The position numbers and the translations under genes were made by a program. Positions 41,526 through 50,045 of a stretch of 64,000 nt of DNA are shown in pieces; positions within the stretch are counted from its first letter, which is position 1, and each line of letters starts with the position of its first letter. The notes beneath the pieces are model-generated. The model had not been told where the DNA came from. It did no database searches and saw only the letters and a list, made by a program, of their open reading frames with translations. Source of the stretch: CAJBVG01 sp943371425 (GTDB taxonomy: Bacteria > Bacteroidota > Bacteroidia > Sphingobacteriales > Sphingobacteriaceae); the NCBI GenBank assembly GCA_943371425.1, contig CALRUR010000001.1, positions 124,001 to 188,000 of the forward strand, in the 5' to 3' direction.

Positions 41526-42914
41526 TTGATTATAAAAATCCATCAGCTTTTAATAAAACAACTATTCTTAATTGTAATTACCAGTTTAATTACACTCTCT
41601 TGCTTTGCACAAAATCGTAGCCAAAAACCTACTCGTGTATTGTTTATACTCGATGCTTCTGGCAGCATGAATGGCAAATGGAAAGAAAGTACTAAAATGG
41701 AAATGGCTAAATTAATACTTACCCATTTAGCCGATAGCCTTACTCGAGAAAATATACCGTATGCCATTCGTGTATTCGGACATCAAAAAGATAAAAGTTT
41801 AGTGGATTGTAAAGACACTAAACTCGAACTACCGTTTTCAATAAAAAACAGTTCATTACTAAATAGTACTTTGCAAAGAATTATCCCAAAAGGATATTCT
41901 CCAATTGCACTTTCATTAGAACAATCGGTAAACGATTTCCCATTAACTAAACAAGAACAACGCTCCGTAATTATTTTAATTTCTGATGGTTTTGAAAATT
42001 GCGAAGGCGATGCATGCATTGCCAGCGCTAAGTTACAGAACTCCGGAATTTATTTGAGACCTTATATTGTAGGCCTTGGCTTAACACCTGAGCAACGTAA
42101 ACAATTTGAATGTGTAGGTCAAATTTTCGATATACAAGAAAGTGATAAACAAACAGAAGGTAGCATTGCAAATGTGGTAATTAGCACCATGATGAATCCT
42201 ACCAGTTTGCAAATAAATTTACTCAACGTAAACGAAAAACCAACTGAAACAAATGTTGCCATGAGTTTCTACAATCAGAATAACGGCGATTTAAAAAATA
42301 ATTTCTACCATACCTTAAATGCATTTAAACAACCAGATACTTTGTACTTAGACCCTAGCATTAAGTATAAAGTAAAAGTGCATACCTTACCTGCCAAAAC
42401 CCTTACAGATATAGAACTTACACAAGGTAAACACACCGTTAAAGCCTTAGAAACTCCGCAAGGAATTTTAAAATTAAACATGCTTGGGAATACAAAGGCA
42501 AAAAGTATAAAATGTATTGTTAAACAAAATGGTAAAATAATTAACATACAAGATTTAAATTCTAGCATAAACTATATTACCGGAACGTATGAAGTGGAAG
42601 TGTTAACCACCCCTATAACTAGATTTAAGGACGTAGAAATTTCGCAATCGCAAACCAAAACTCTTACCATTACCAACCCTGGCATGTTACAAATAAACAA
42701 ACAAGCCGGTTATTTATACATTTATAAACGAGATGCTAAAAATCATTTAGAGCGTGTGTATTCAATGGATTCGGGCCCAGGCAAAGAAAGCATTTCTTTA
42801 CAACCAGGAAATTATGAACTTATTTTTAGAACTAAAGCAAGTACTACAAGTAAAGCTAGCATTAGCAAAAAAGTAACCATCATTTCTGGAATTTCTAGCA
42901 CCATAAATTTTTAA
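41526..42914 (+). CDS. secreted von Willebrand A domain protein (paralogue 1)
   Basis: 462 residues from a TTG start (41526), the only start that keeps the signal peptide (hydrophobic 12-28, ending CFAQ). A vWA domain covers about 36-220, with the metal site FILDASGSMNG (DxSxS) and VIILISDGFENCEGDAC; a disulfide is likely there. The remaining about 240 residues are beta-rich and unrecognised. Weak sequence similarity runs along the full length of the next gene (QINLLNVNEKPTETN against QINLLDESGKPTESN), so the two arose by tandem duplication. It starts 12 bases after the transketolase N gene. Function unknown; probably periplasmic or surface protein interactions. Confidence 0.85.
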   Translation: MIIKIHQLLIKQLFLIVITSLITLSCFAQNRSQKPTRVLFILDASGSMNGKWKESTKMEMAKLILTHLADSLTRENIPYAIRVFGHQKDKSLVDCKDTKLELPFSIKNSSLLNSTLQRIIPKGYSPIALSLEQSVNDFPLTKQEQRSVIILISDGFENCEGDACIASAKLQNSGIYLRPYIVGLGLTPEQRKQFECVGQIFDIQESDKQTEGSIANVVISTMMNPTSLQINLLNVNEKPTETNVAMSFYNQNNGDLKNNFYHTLNAFKQPDTLYLDPSIKYKVKVHTLPAKTLTDIELTQGKHTVKALETPQGILKLNMLGNTKAKSIKCIVKQNGKIINIQDLNSSINYITGTYEVEVLTTPITRFKDVEISQSQTKTLTITNPGMLQINKQAGYLYIYKRDAKNHLERVYSMDSGPGKESISLQPGNYELIFRTKASTTSKASISKKVTIISGISSTINF

Positions 42915-42915
42915 T

Positions 42916-44289
42916 ATGAAAAAAATATTGCTCATATTATTTTTATTTGGCTGGCATTTTTCGCAAGCACAAACAGCAAGCAAACCAGTTGTAAAAACTC
43001 GTATTTTATTTGTGTTAGATGCTTCGGGGAGTATGACAAATACTTGGGGAAATGGAAATAGATTCCGTGCATCTAAAACTATTATTTCTGGATTGGTTGA
43101 TTCTTTACAAAAAATTCCGAACCTAGAAATGGGGCTTAGGGTTTTTGGAAGCATGTCGCCATTAAATGCTAACGATTGTAAAGATACAAAGCTCGAAGCA
43201 CCTATACGTGCAAACAATGCTGCTACCATTAAACTAAAACTTGCAAATTTAAAAGCAAATGGAATTACACCTATTGCGTATGCTTTAGAACAAAGTGCAA
43301 ACGATTTTGTGTATAGTGGAGAAGGTTATAGAAATATTCTGATTTTAATAACAGATGGTATAGAATCTTGCGACGGCAATGCTTGTGAAATATCGAAAAA
43401 ATTACAAGCCAAAGGAATATTTTTACAACCCTTTATTATTGGCTTAGGCTTAACAAAAGAAGCAGCCTTAACATTTGAATGTGTGGGTAGGTATGATGAT
43501 GCACAAGATGAAATTGGTTTTAAAAAATCGCTGAAAAGTGTAATGAATACAGTACTTAACAGCAGTACCTCACAAATTAATTTATTAGATGAAAGTGGTA
43601 AGCCTACCGAATCTAATGTACCCGTAAGTTTTTATGATAAAAGTGCAGGCATATTACGTTATAACTTTATACATACTTTAAATGCACGCGGTAACCCTGA
43701 CACTTTACAACTCGATCCTGTAAATGTGTACGACATGGTTGTGCATACCATCCCTCCTGTTTATAAAAATGATATACAAGTATTACCAAACAAACACACG
43801 GTAATAAATATAAATGCAGCTCAAGGCGATTTGATTATTCAAACGGAAGGATTAAGCACTTATAAAGAATTAAGCAGCATCATCAAAAAAAATAACGAAG
43901 AAGAAATTATTGATAAGCTTGAAATAAATCAGAAAAGAAAATATTTAACGGGTACCTATGATATTGAAATATTAACCTTACCCAGAATTAGCATATCAAA
44001 CTTAAAAATAAAACAAAGCGAAACAACGAGTATTAAAATTCCTGCTCCAGGCTTATTAACTATTTTAAACACTAATGCAGTACCTGTATTCGGGAGTATT
44101 TATGTAGAAAGAGGCCAAGACTTAGAGTTTGTGTGCGAGATAAACGGAAATACAGTTACGGAAACCATTGCCTTACAACCTGGAAGTTACCATTTAGTGT
44201 ATAAAAACAAAGGTTCTAAAAAAACCATGAGTACCAGATCAGAGCGATTTCAGATAAGTTCAGGAAGTTCATATTCTATACGCTTTTAA
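42916..44289 (+). CDS. secreted von Willebrand A domain protein (paralogue 2)
   Basis: 457 residues, signal peptide to about residue 20 (ending SQAQ). The vWA domain spans about 30-215 with the MIDAS start FVLDASGSMTN and ILITDGIESCDGNAC. The C-terminal half repeats the beta-rich region of paralogue 1. It begins two bases after that gene, so they are cotranscribed. No membrane anchor or sorting domain is seen. It lies directly before the transketolase C-subunit gene, which has its own -7 box. Confidence 0.86.
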   Translation: MKKILLILFLFGWHFSQAQTASKPVVKTRILFVLDASGSMTNTWGNGNRFRASKTIISGLVDSLQKIPNLEMGLRVFGSMSPLNANDCKDTKLEAPIRANNAATIKLKLANLKANGITPIAYALEQSANDFVYSGEGYRNILILITDGIESCDGNACEISKKLQAKGIFLQPFIIGLGLTKEAALTFECVGRYDDAQDEIGFKKSLKSVMNTVLNSSTSQINLLDESGKPTESNVPVSFYDKSAGILRYNFIHTLNARGNPDTLQLDPVNVYDMVVHTIPPVYKNDIQVLPNKHTVININAAQGDLIIQTEGLSTYKELSSIIKKNNEEEIIDKLEINQKRKYLTGTYDIEILTLPRISISNLKIKQSETTSIKIPAPGLLTILNTNAVPVFGSIYVERGQDLEFVCEINGNTVTETIALQPGSYHLVYKNKGSKKTMSTRSERFQISSGSSYSIRF

Positions 44290-44305
44290 TTAATACTAGA
44301 ACACT

Positions 44306-44313
44306 TATATTTG
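44306..44313 (+). promoter_or_regulatory. -7 box before the transketolase C-subunit gene
   Basis: TATATTTG, with TTTT 18 bases upstream as a weak -33 box. It lies 29 bases before the ATG at 44343 and would allow the C-subunit to be expressed separately from the vWA genes. Confidence 0.45.
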
Positions 44314-44342
44314 CAGCATCTTAAACCCCTAACACCAATACA

Positions 44343-45296
44343 ATGAAACAGTACACTTACACAGAGAAAAAAGACACCCGCTCAGGATTTGGCGCAGGAT
44401 TAGCAGAATTAGGAAAAACAAACCCAGAAGTGGTGGCGCTTTGTGCCGATTTAACAGGTTCATTAAAAATGGATGCTTTTGCAAAAGAAAACCCTGAACG
44501 TTTTTTCCAAGTGGGTATTGCAGAGGCTAACATGATTGGCTTAGCAGCAGGTATGACCATTGGTGGTAAAATACCGTTTACCGGTACTTTCGCCAATTTC
44601 TCAACAGGTCGTGTATACGATCAAATTCGCCAGTCGGTAGCCTACTCACAAAAAAATGTAAAAATTTGTGCATCGCATGCAGGCTTAACCTTAGGTGAAG
44701 ACGGGGCAACACACCAAATATTAGAAGACATTGGATTAATGAAAATGCTACCTAATATGGTAGTAATTAACCCATGCGATTATAACCAAACAAAAGCAGC
44801 AACCATTGCTATTGCTAAATATAACGGACCGGTTTATTTACGTTTCGGCCGACCTGCAGTTCCAAATTTTACCCCAGCAGACCAGGATTTTCAGATCGGT
44901 AAAGCGGTGCATTTAAATGAAGGAAAAGATGTGAGCATATTTGCAACAGGCCATTTAGTTTGGAAAGCAATAGAAGCAGGTCAGCAATTAGCCGAGATGG
45001 GAATAAGTGCAGAAATAATAAATATACATACCATTAAACCATTGGATGCACAAGCCGTCCTACAATCAGTTCGTAAAACAAGATGTGTGGTTACTGCAGA
45101 AGAACACCAAAAAAATGGTGGATTAGGTGATAGCATCGCACAATTGTTAGGAGAGCATTTTCCTGCACCAATAGAAATGGTGGCCGTAAACGATAGTTTT
45201 GGCGAAAGTGGAACTCCAGATGAACTAATGAAAAAATATGGTTTAGAAACACCTAATATTATTGCTGCCGTTCAGAAAGTTATGAGTAGAAAATAA
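44343..45296 (+). CDS. transketolase, C-terminal subunit
   Basis: 317 residues covering the pyrimidine-binding and C-terminal domains: VALCADLTGSLKMDAF (about 31-46), FFQVGIAEANMIGLAAGM (about 53-70, with the glutamate that activates thiamine), HAGLTLGEDGATHQ (about 113-126), RFGRPAVP and the transketolase_C domain from about 190 to the end. It forms the other half of the enzyme encoded at 40671. Length is standard for the split form. It is followed 27 bases later by the ECF sigma factor gene. Confidence 0.95.
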   Translation: MKQYTYTEKKDTRSGFGAGLAELGKTNPEVVALCADLTGSLKMDAFAKENPERFFQVGIAEANMIGLAAGMTIGGKIPFTGTFANFSTGRVYDQIRQSVAYSQKNVKICASHAGLTLGEDGATHQILEDIGLMKMLPNMVVINPCDYNQTKAATIAIAKYNGPVYLRFGRPAVPNFTPADQDFQIGKAVHLNEGKDVSIFATGHLVWKAIEAGQQLAEMGISAEIINIHTIKPLDAQAVLQSVRKTRCVVTAEEHQKNGGLGDSIAQLLGEHFPAPIEMVAVNDSFGESGTPDELMKKYGLETPNIIAAVQKVMSRK

Positions 45297-45323
45297 TTTC
45301 TGCTTGCGGCGCGGACCTAGCGC

Positions 45324-45875
45324 ATGATTAAACAACTAAACGACCAAGAGTTATTGGAACTTTTCCGCGAGGAAAAATCGAAAGAGCGCGCCTTCGAATT
45401 AATCATCAAAAAATACGAACAAAAAATTTATTGGCTCATCCGCAGATACGTTAACGACCATAACGATGCGGATGATTTAATGCAAGAGGTTTTTATAAAA
45501 ATATGGAAAGGACTTGCCAATTTCCGCGAAGACTCTCAATTATATACTTGGATGTTTAGAATTGCTTCCAATGAGTGCGTTAACTTCCATCGCAAAAATA
45601 AACAAAAAGTACAAGTGCCTATTGAAGACGTAAATGAGCAAGAATTTATAAACCAAGTGGGCGATAACCCAATGGATGGGAACAAAATTCAGCAAAAATT
45701 ACAATTAGCTCTAGATACTTTACCCGAAAAACAAAAAATGGTTTTTCATTTAAAATATTACCAAGAAATGAAATACGAAGACATGTCGCAGCTCCTAGGA
45801 ACCAGTGTGGGTGCGCTAAAAGCTTCTTTTCATATAGCAGTGAAAAAAATTGAAAATTATTTAACAGAACATTAA
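45324..45875 (+). CDS. ECF-family RNA polymerase sigma factor
   Basis: 183 residues. Sigma region 2 is visible at about 25-90 (IYWLIRRYVNDHNDADDLMQEVFIKIWKGL; WMFRIASNECVNFHRK) and region 4 at about 125-180 (LDTLPEKQKMVFHLKYYQEMKYEDMSQLLGTSVGALKASFHIAVKKI), of which only short stretches are quoted as landmarks. It directs transcription of an unknown regulon. The next two genes encode a one-pass membrane protein and a small exported protein that often accompany such sigma factors in Bacteroidota. Confidence 0.94.
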   Translation: MIKQLNDQELLELFREEKSKERAFELIIKKYEQKIYWLIRRYVNDHNDADDLMQEVFIKIWKGLANFREDSQLYTWMFRIASNECVNFHRKNKQKVQVPIEDVNEQEFINQVGDNPMDGNKIQQKLQLALDTLPEKQKMVFHLKYYQEMKYEDMSQLLGTSVGALKASFHIAVKKIENYLTEH

Positions 45876-45905
45876 ACCATTGTACAACAATCTTATCCTA
45901 TACAT

Positions 45906-46319
45906 ATGAACAAAGAATTGAAAGATGAATTAAGCGAATTAGCCCCAATGCTATCAGCACTCCCTAAAAAGGAGTTGGAAGCACCAGAAGGTTATTTCGA
46001 TTCTTTTTCGAGTAGAATGATGGCTCGTATTGAACATGAAAAGATACAACCCGATGCAAAAACAATTCCGTTGTACGCTATCAAAAAATACTTAGCCGCT
46101 GCTGCTGTTTTTATTTTTATGGGCATTAGTTTTTATCTATACAAAACCCAACAAAATATACAAACAGAAGACATTCCCTTAGAAGAAATTTATGTAAGCG
46201 AGCTCGATGAAAACACTCTTATTGAATACACACAAATAAGTAATGTAGACGAATTGAAAAATGAAACTGATGTTTACCAACAATACCTTGATGAAGAAAC
46301 CATAATTGAAGAACTTTAA
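45906..46319 (+). CDS. single-pass membrane protein, probable anti-sigma factor
   Basis: 137 residues. An N-terminal cytoplasmic part (about 1-55: ELSELAPMLSALPKKELEAPEGYF, a segment seen in Bacteroidota proteins encoded after ECF sigma genes) is followed by one transmembrane helix (about 59-78, KYLAAAAVFIFMGISFYLY) and an acidic periplasmic tail. It lies 30 bases after the sigma factor gene. The layout suggests it holds the sigma factor at the membrane; there is no ZAS-type zinc motif, so the mechanism is unclear. Confidence 0.75.
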   Translation: MNKELKDELSELAPMLSALPKKELEAPEGYFDSFSSRMMARIEHEKIQPDAKTIPLYAIKKYLAAAAVFIFMGISFYLYKTQQNIQTEDIPLEEIYVSELDENTLIEYTQISNVDELKNETDVYQQYLDEETIIEEL

Positions 46320-46329
46320 TATAGACGCT

Positions 46330-46791
46330 ATGAAAAAATTATACACTTTAATATTTATTCTTTTTGCAATAACACAATTTAGCTTTGCACAAGGAAACAG
46401 AAAAGAAGAAATAGAAAAATTTAGGAAAGAGTATTTTACTCGCCAACTAAATTTAACAGCCGACGAAGCAAAAAAATTCTGGCCTATATACAACGAGATG
46501 CAGGCAGAAATGCAAAAGTTGCACAAAGAAAAAAGAGCACGCATGCGTAATATTCGCGAGGATTTTGAGAGCATGACGGATGCAGAATTAGAGAAAGCCA
46601 TTAACGACGAAATTACGAACCGTCAGCAAGAATTAGACCTCGATAAAAAATACCACGAGCGATATAAATCAATATTAAGCATACGTAAACTTGCCTTGTA
46701 TTACAGAGCTCAAGAAGGATTTAAACGAGAGCTGCTAAAACAAATACAAGATAAAGGTGGGCGCGGACCACGTGGACCAGAAAATGATTAA
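46330..46791 (+). CDS. small exported helical protein, Spy/CpxP-like sensor of the ECF module
   Basis: 153 residues from the ATG at 46330, which gives a good signal peptide (MKKLYTLIFILFAITQFSFAQ, ending about residue 20); an earlier in-frame ATG at 46306 overlaps the previous gene and was rejected. The mature protein is almost all charged helix (about 25-140: FRKEYFTRQLNLTADEAKKFWPIYNEM), as in Spy/CpxP-type periplasmic sensors, ending in a GGRGPRGP tail. With the two genes before it, it forms a sigma/anti-sigma/sensor set. Function is inferred from this arrangement. Confidence 0.75.
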   Translation: MKKLYTLIFILFAITQFSFAQGNRKEEIEKFRKEYFTRQLNLTADEAKKFWPIYNEMQAEMQKLHKEKRARMRNIREDFESMTDAELEKAINDEITNRQQELDLDKKYHERYKSILSIRKLALYYRAQEGFKRELLKQIQDKGGRGPRGPEND

Positions 46792-47690
46792 AGCCATTTT
46801 TTACGCTTAAACCATAAGTAAATTACTACGGTTACCAAAACCATTACCCCAAAAGAAAACAGGTAACCGTACTCCCATCTTAACTCTGGCATGTGCTCGA
46901 AATTCATGCCATATACTCCCACTATAAAGGTTAATGGCATTAAGAACACAGAGAAAATTGTGAGCACTCGAATTACTTCGTTGGTACGTTGGCCAGAGAT
47001 AGAAAGATATAAAGAGAGTAAGTTATTAATGTCTTCATTTAACTGATCATATTCCGTAGTTTGTTGCACATAATTATCGCGCATCTCTCGGTACATGGCA
47101 TCTTTTCTGAAGCCTTCTTCTACTTTATTGGTAATTTCTTTGGATAAGGTTAAGATTCTTCTAATTACAGAAACTTTACGTTTTATATGGTATAAATTCT
47201 TTAAAAGATTTGGCAATTTAGTTTTTAAAAATATTCGAGTTTCGTAAAAATCTATTTCTGATATTAATTTATCAGAGGGTGCATCATAAGATAAAAAGGA
47301 AGCATTTAAGATATGAAGCAACAGCTCATGATCATCATTACACAGCTTAGTATCTACATACTTTTTCTTTATTTCTTCTAATAAAGGTTGGCTTGTTCTG
47401 TGTACAGTTATTAATTTATCGGCTAGTATAAAAATGGCAATTTTACGAGTAACTTCTTGTATAGTATCGGCATCACTGGCTTGCATAGTATCATACACTC
47501 TTAACACCAAAAATGAAGTATTACCTGTTTCTTCGTATTTAGGCAGATGGTCGGGCTCTAGGCAATCTTGTACAGCGTTAGGGTGCAAAGAGTATTTATT
47601 TGCCAACTCAAGCAACTCCTTTTCGCTTGGGTTGGTAACATCAATCCAATACTTGCTAATTTCGTTTATAGAATTTGATGAAGCTTCCAT
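46788..47690 (-). CDS. corA: CorA-family divalent metal transporter
   Basis: 300 residues from the ATG at 47690; a TTG two codons earlier is possible but less likely. A large cytoplasmic domain is followed by two transmembrane helices at the C-terminus, the first ending in the invariant YGMNF motif (about 262-266) and the second (about 279-294) closing with WFKRKKWL. Such pentamers move magnesium or cobalt. The 3' end overlaps the end of the sensor gene by four bases (convergent). A -7 box TACATTTG lies three bases before the start. Confidence 0.93.
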   Translation of the reverse strand: MEASSNSINEISKYWIDVTNPSEKELLELANKYSLHPNAVQDCLEPDHLPKYEETGNTSFLVLRVYDTMQASDADTIQEVTRKIAIFILADKLITVHRTSQPLLEEIKKKYVDTKLCNDDHELLLHILNASFLSYDAPSDKLISEIDFYETRIFLKTKLPNLLKNLYHIKRKVSVIRRILTLSKEITNKVEEGFRKDAMYREMRDNYVQQTTEYDQLNEDINNLLSLYLSISGQRTNEVIRVLTIFSVFLMPLTFIVGVYGMNFEHMPELRWEYGYLFSFGVMVLVTVVIYLWFKRKKWL

Positions 47691-47693
47691 ATT

Positions 47694-47701
47694 CAAATGT
47701 A
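47694..47701 (-). promoter_or_regulatory. -7 box (TACATTTG) three bases before corA
   Basis: TAnnTTTG match on the minus strand. Only AAT separates it from the corA ATG. No matching -33 box is seen. Confidence 0.4.
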
Positions 47702-47722
47702 ATCATACAAACGGATAATTCG

Positions 47723-47730
47723 TACTTTTG
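47723..47730 (+). promoter_or_regulatory. -7 box (TACTTTTG) four bases before the aminotransferase gene
   Basis: TAnnTTTG match followed by TACC and then the ATG at 47735. It faces the corA box across 21 bp. Confidence 0.45.
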
Positions 47731-47734
47731 TACC

Positions 47735-48910
47735 ATGTTATCGAACCGTCAGTTATTTTTATTGCACAATGCGCAAACCACCGAAATGCCTTTAATGCTC
47801 GAAATTGAAAAAGCAGAAGGAGTTTATTTATACGGAACAAAAGGCGAAAAATATTTAGACTTAATATCTGGTATTGGGGTAAATAATATTGGGCATTGCC
47901 ACCCAAAAGTGGTAGAAGCCATACAAACACAAGCTGCTAAATATTTACATACCATGGTGTATGGAGAGTATGTACAAGCACCGCAAACTCAATTCGCCAG
48001 CGAACTTTGTAAATATCTACCATCCAACTTACAATCTATTTATTTGCTGAACTCTGGTGCCGAAGCCATAGAAGGTGCCATGAAATTGGCTAAGCGCGTA
48101 ACCAGTCGTTCAAAAATTATAGCATGCATTAATTCTTACCACGGCAGTTCGCACGGTGCGCTAAGTATAATGGGTAACGAAGAATATAAACAAGCCTACC
48201 GCCCTTTAGTCCCAGGTATCGAATTTATTCGTTTCGGAGTGATGGCAGATATATCCAAAATAACTGAAGAACACGCTGCCTTTTTTATAGAAACAGTACA
48301 AGGCGAGTCGGGCATACAAACTGCTACAACAGAATACTGGCAAGCTTTGCGAGCACATTGCACTTCAGTAGGCTGTTTATTAGTATTAGATGAAATACAA
48401 GCGGGCTTTGGTCGTACAGGTAAAATGTTTGCCTTCGAACATTATAACATCGTACCCGATATTTTAGTGCTCGCGAAAGGCATGGGAGGTGGAATGCCTA
48501 TTGGCGCATTTGTTTCTTCTAAAGAAAACATGCACAGCCTCACAAACAATCCGATACTCGGGCATATTACGACCTTCGGTGGTCACCCGGTTTCTTGCGC
48601 TGCAGCCTTAGCTAGTTTACATGTTTTGCATGATGAACATTTAATTGAAGGGGTAGCAAAAAAAGCGGAGTTATTTCGTTCGCTATTGGTGCATCCAAAA
48701 ATTAAAGAGATAAGAGGGTTGGGGTTGATGTTCTCTTTGCAATTAGAAAGTTTCGAATACAATAAAAAAGTAATCGATAAATGTATTGCCAACGGAGTAA
48801 TAGTAGATTGGTTTTTACATTGCAGTGATGCCATGAGAATTGCTGCGCCGCTTGTAATTTCTGAAGAGGAGATTAGGTTTGCGTGTGGGGTTATTTTGGA
48901 AGCCTTGTAG
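47735..48910 (+). CDS. class III (PLP) aminotransferase, acetylornithine/ornithine type
   Basis: 391 residues from the ATG at 47735, where homologues usually begin (MLSNRQLFLLHNAQT). PLP-fold motifs: YLDLISGIGVNNIGHCHPKV (about 39-58), LLNSGAEAIEGAMKLAK (about 104-120), the PLP-aspartate in VLDEIQAGFGRTGKMFAF and the Schiff-base lysine in VLAKGMGGGMPIGAF. These fit the acetylornithine/ornithine aminotransferase group; no arginine-biosynthesis neighbours are present, so the exact substrate is open. Confidence 0.9.
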   Translation: MLSNRQLFLLHNAQTTEMPLMLEIEKAEGVYLYGTKGEKYLDLISGIGVNNIGHCHPKVVEAIQTQAAKYLHTMVYGEYVQAPQTQFASELCKYLPSNLQSIYLLNSGAEAIEGAMKLAKRVTSRSKIIACINSYHGSSHGALSIMGNEEYKQAYRPLVPGIEFIRFGVMADISKITEEHAAFFIETVQGESGIQTATTEYWQALRAHCTSVGCLLVLDEIQAGFGRTGKMFAFEHYNIVPDILVLAKGMGGGMPIGAFVSSKENMHSLTNNPILGHITTFGGHPVSCAAALASLHVLHDEHLIEGVAKKAELFRSLLVHPKIKEIRGLGLMFSLQLESFEYNKKVIDKCIANGVIVDWFLHCSDAMRIAAPLVISEEEIRFACGVILEAL

Positions 48911-48914
48911 AAAA

Positions 48915-49979
48915 TTACCTCAATATCGCCACCGTACCATTCTGATGCAAATACTTATTGTTATTTGCGTAAGCTACAATTTGTATGATGTATGCACCAT
49001 CGGCTAATATCTCGCCATTGTATCTTCCATCCCAACGTATTTCATCGGTTGCATTAGAAGCATATACTACCGTTCCCCAACGGTTAAAAATTCTTAATTC
49101 ACACGATCTTAAATCTTCAGGCAAATCAATATACAATTCATCATTCACCCCATCGCCGTTCGGACTAAATGCTTCTGGCACTGGGAAAGGATAATCGCGA
49201 TCAACATTTATGGTGTATTGTTTCTCATCATCGCAACCTAATTCATTGCGCATATACAAAGCAATATTGTTTACTCCTCCCGAATCCATTCGTAATTTCA
49301 ATTCCTTAACTGCAACAGTATCTATTTCTCCGTTTACAATCCAATTATACGCGAAAGGGTAGTTTTGGTCTTTCATTCTAAAAGTTACCACCTCTCCTTT
49401 TTTAGGGAACATTGGCGACCATGAGAAATCTGGTTTCGGAATTGGTAATACATCTATGGTTATAAAGGCGGTATCTATTGCATCGCCATTATAATATACT
49501 ACACAATACAAACTTGTTTTTTTGAATAAAGTAACACTGATGTTTTGTGAAGTTGCACCGTTAGACCAACGATAATATAAGTCTTTGTAAATAGAATCAG
49601 ATGAAGAGGCAACTAAATCAACTTTTTCTCCTTCACACACTAATCGCTTACCACTTATGTATGGAAATATAACTCGTTCATTTTGCATTTGGTGCCATAC
49701 TGTATCGCCTTTACAACCGTGTACAGAAGTTTCTAAAACTCCTACTCTAAATATAGCTGCATAAACGTTCCAAGTTATGTTTACTGATGAACCATTAGAA
49801 GGCCCGTCGAATACACCGCCCGATACAAACCATTCATACGTTGAAGTGGGATTGGGATTTACACTATAAGAGATACTCGTTTGTCTGTTAAATAAATTAT
49901 CCGATGATTGTGGGAATGCTTCGTTGAAGCAAAGCATTCCCAGCATCATGGATAAACATATTTTCCAGATTCGAAACAT
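48915..49979 (-). CDS. secreted PKD-like protein with T9SS type B (gliding-type) C-terminal domain
   Basis: 354 residues with a signal peptide (to about residue 23). The middle has repeated beta-sandwich segments (YEWFVSGG..., LYYRWSNGATSQ, FSWSPMFPKKGEVVTF), as in PKD/Ig-like domains. From about residue 268 the protein matches the CHU_C/gliding-motility-associated sorting domain: AFSPNGDGVNDELYI, LRIFNRWGTVVYAS and GAYIIQIVAYANN. This is a type B signal recognised by T9SS, so the protein is probably secreted or surface-displayed. The N-terminal repeat resembles the protein encoded at 50046. Confidence 0.9.
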   Translation of the reverse strand: MFRIWKICLSMMLGMLCFNEAFPQSSDNLFNRQTSISYSVNPNPTSTYEWFVSGGVFDGPSNGSSVNITWNVYAAIFRVGVLETSVHGCKGDTVWHQMQNERVIFPYISGKRLVCEGEKVDLVASSSDSIYKDLYYRWSNGATSQNISVTLFKKTSLYCVVYYNGDAIDTAFITIDVLPIPKPDFSWSPMFPKKGEVVTFRMKDQNYPFAYNWIVNGEIDTVAVKELKLRMDSGGVNNIALYMRNELGCDDEKQYTINVDRDYPFPVPEAFSPNGDGVNDELYIDLPEDLRSCELRIFNRWGTVVYASNATDEIRWDGRYNGEILADGAYIIQIVAYANNNKYLHQNGTVAILR

Positions 49980-50045
49980 TGTATGTTCTAATTAGTTTAA
50001 GCAAGCGAGAGCGAGATTTTAAATGCTAATTAATATTTGTAATTC

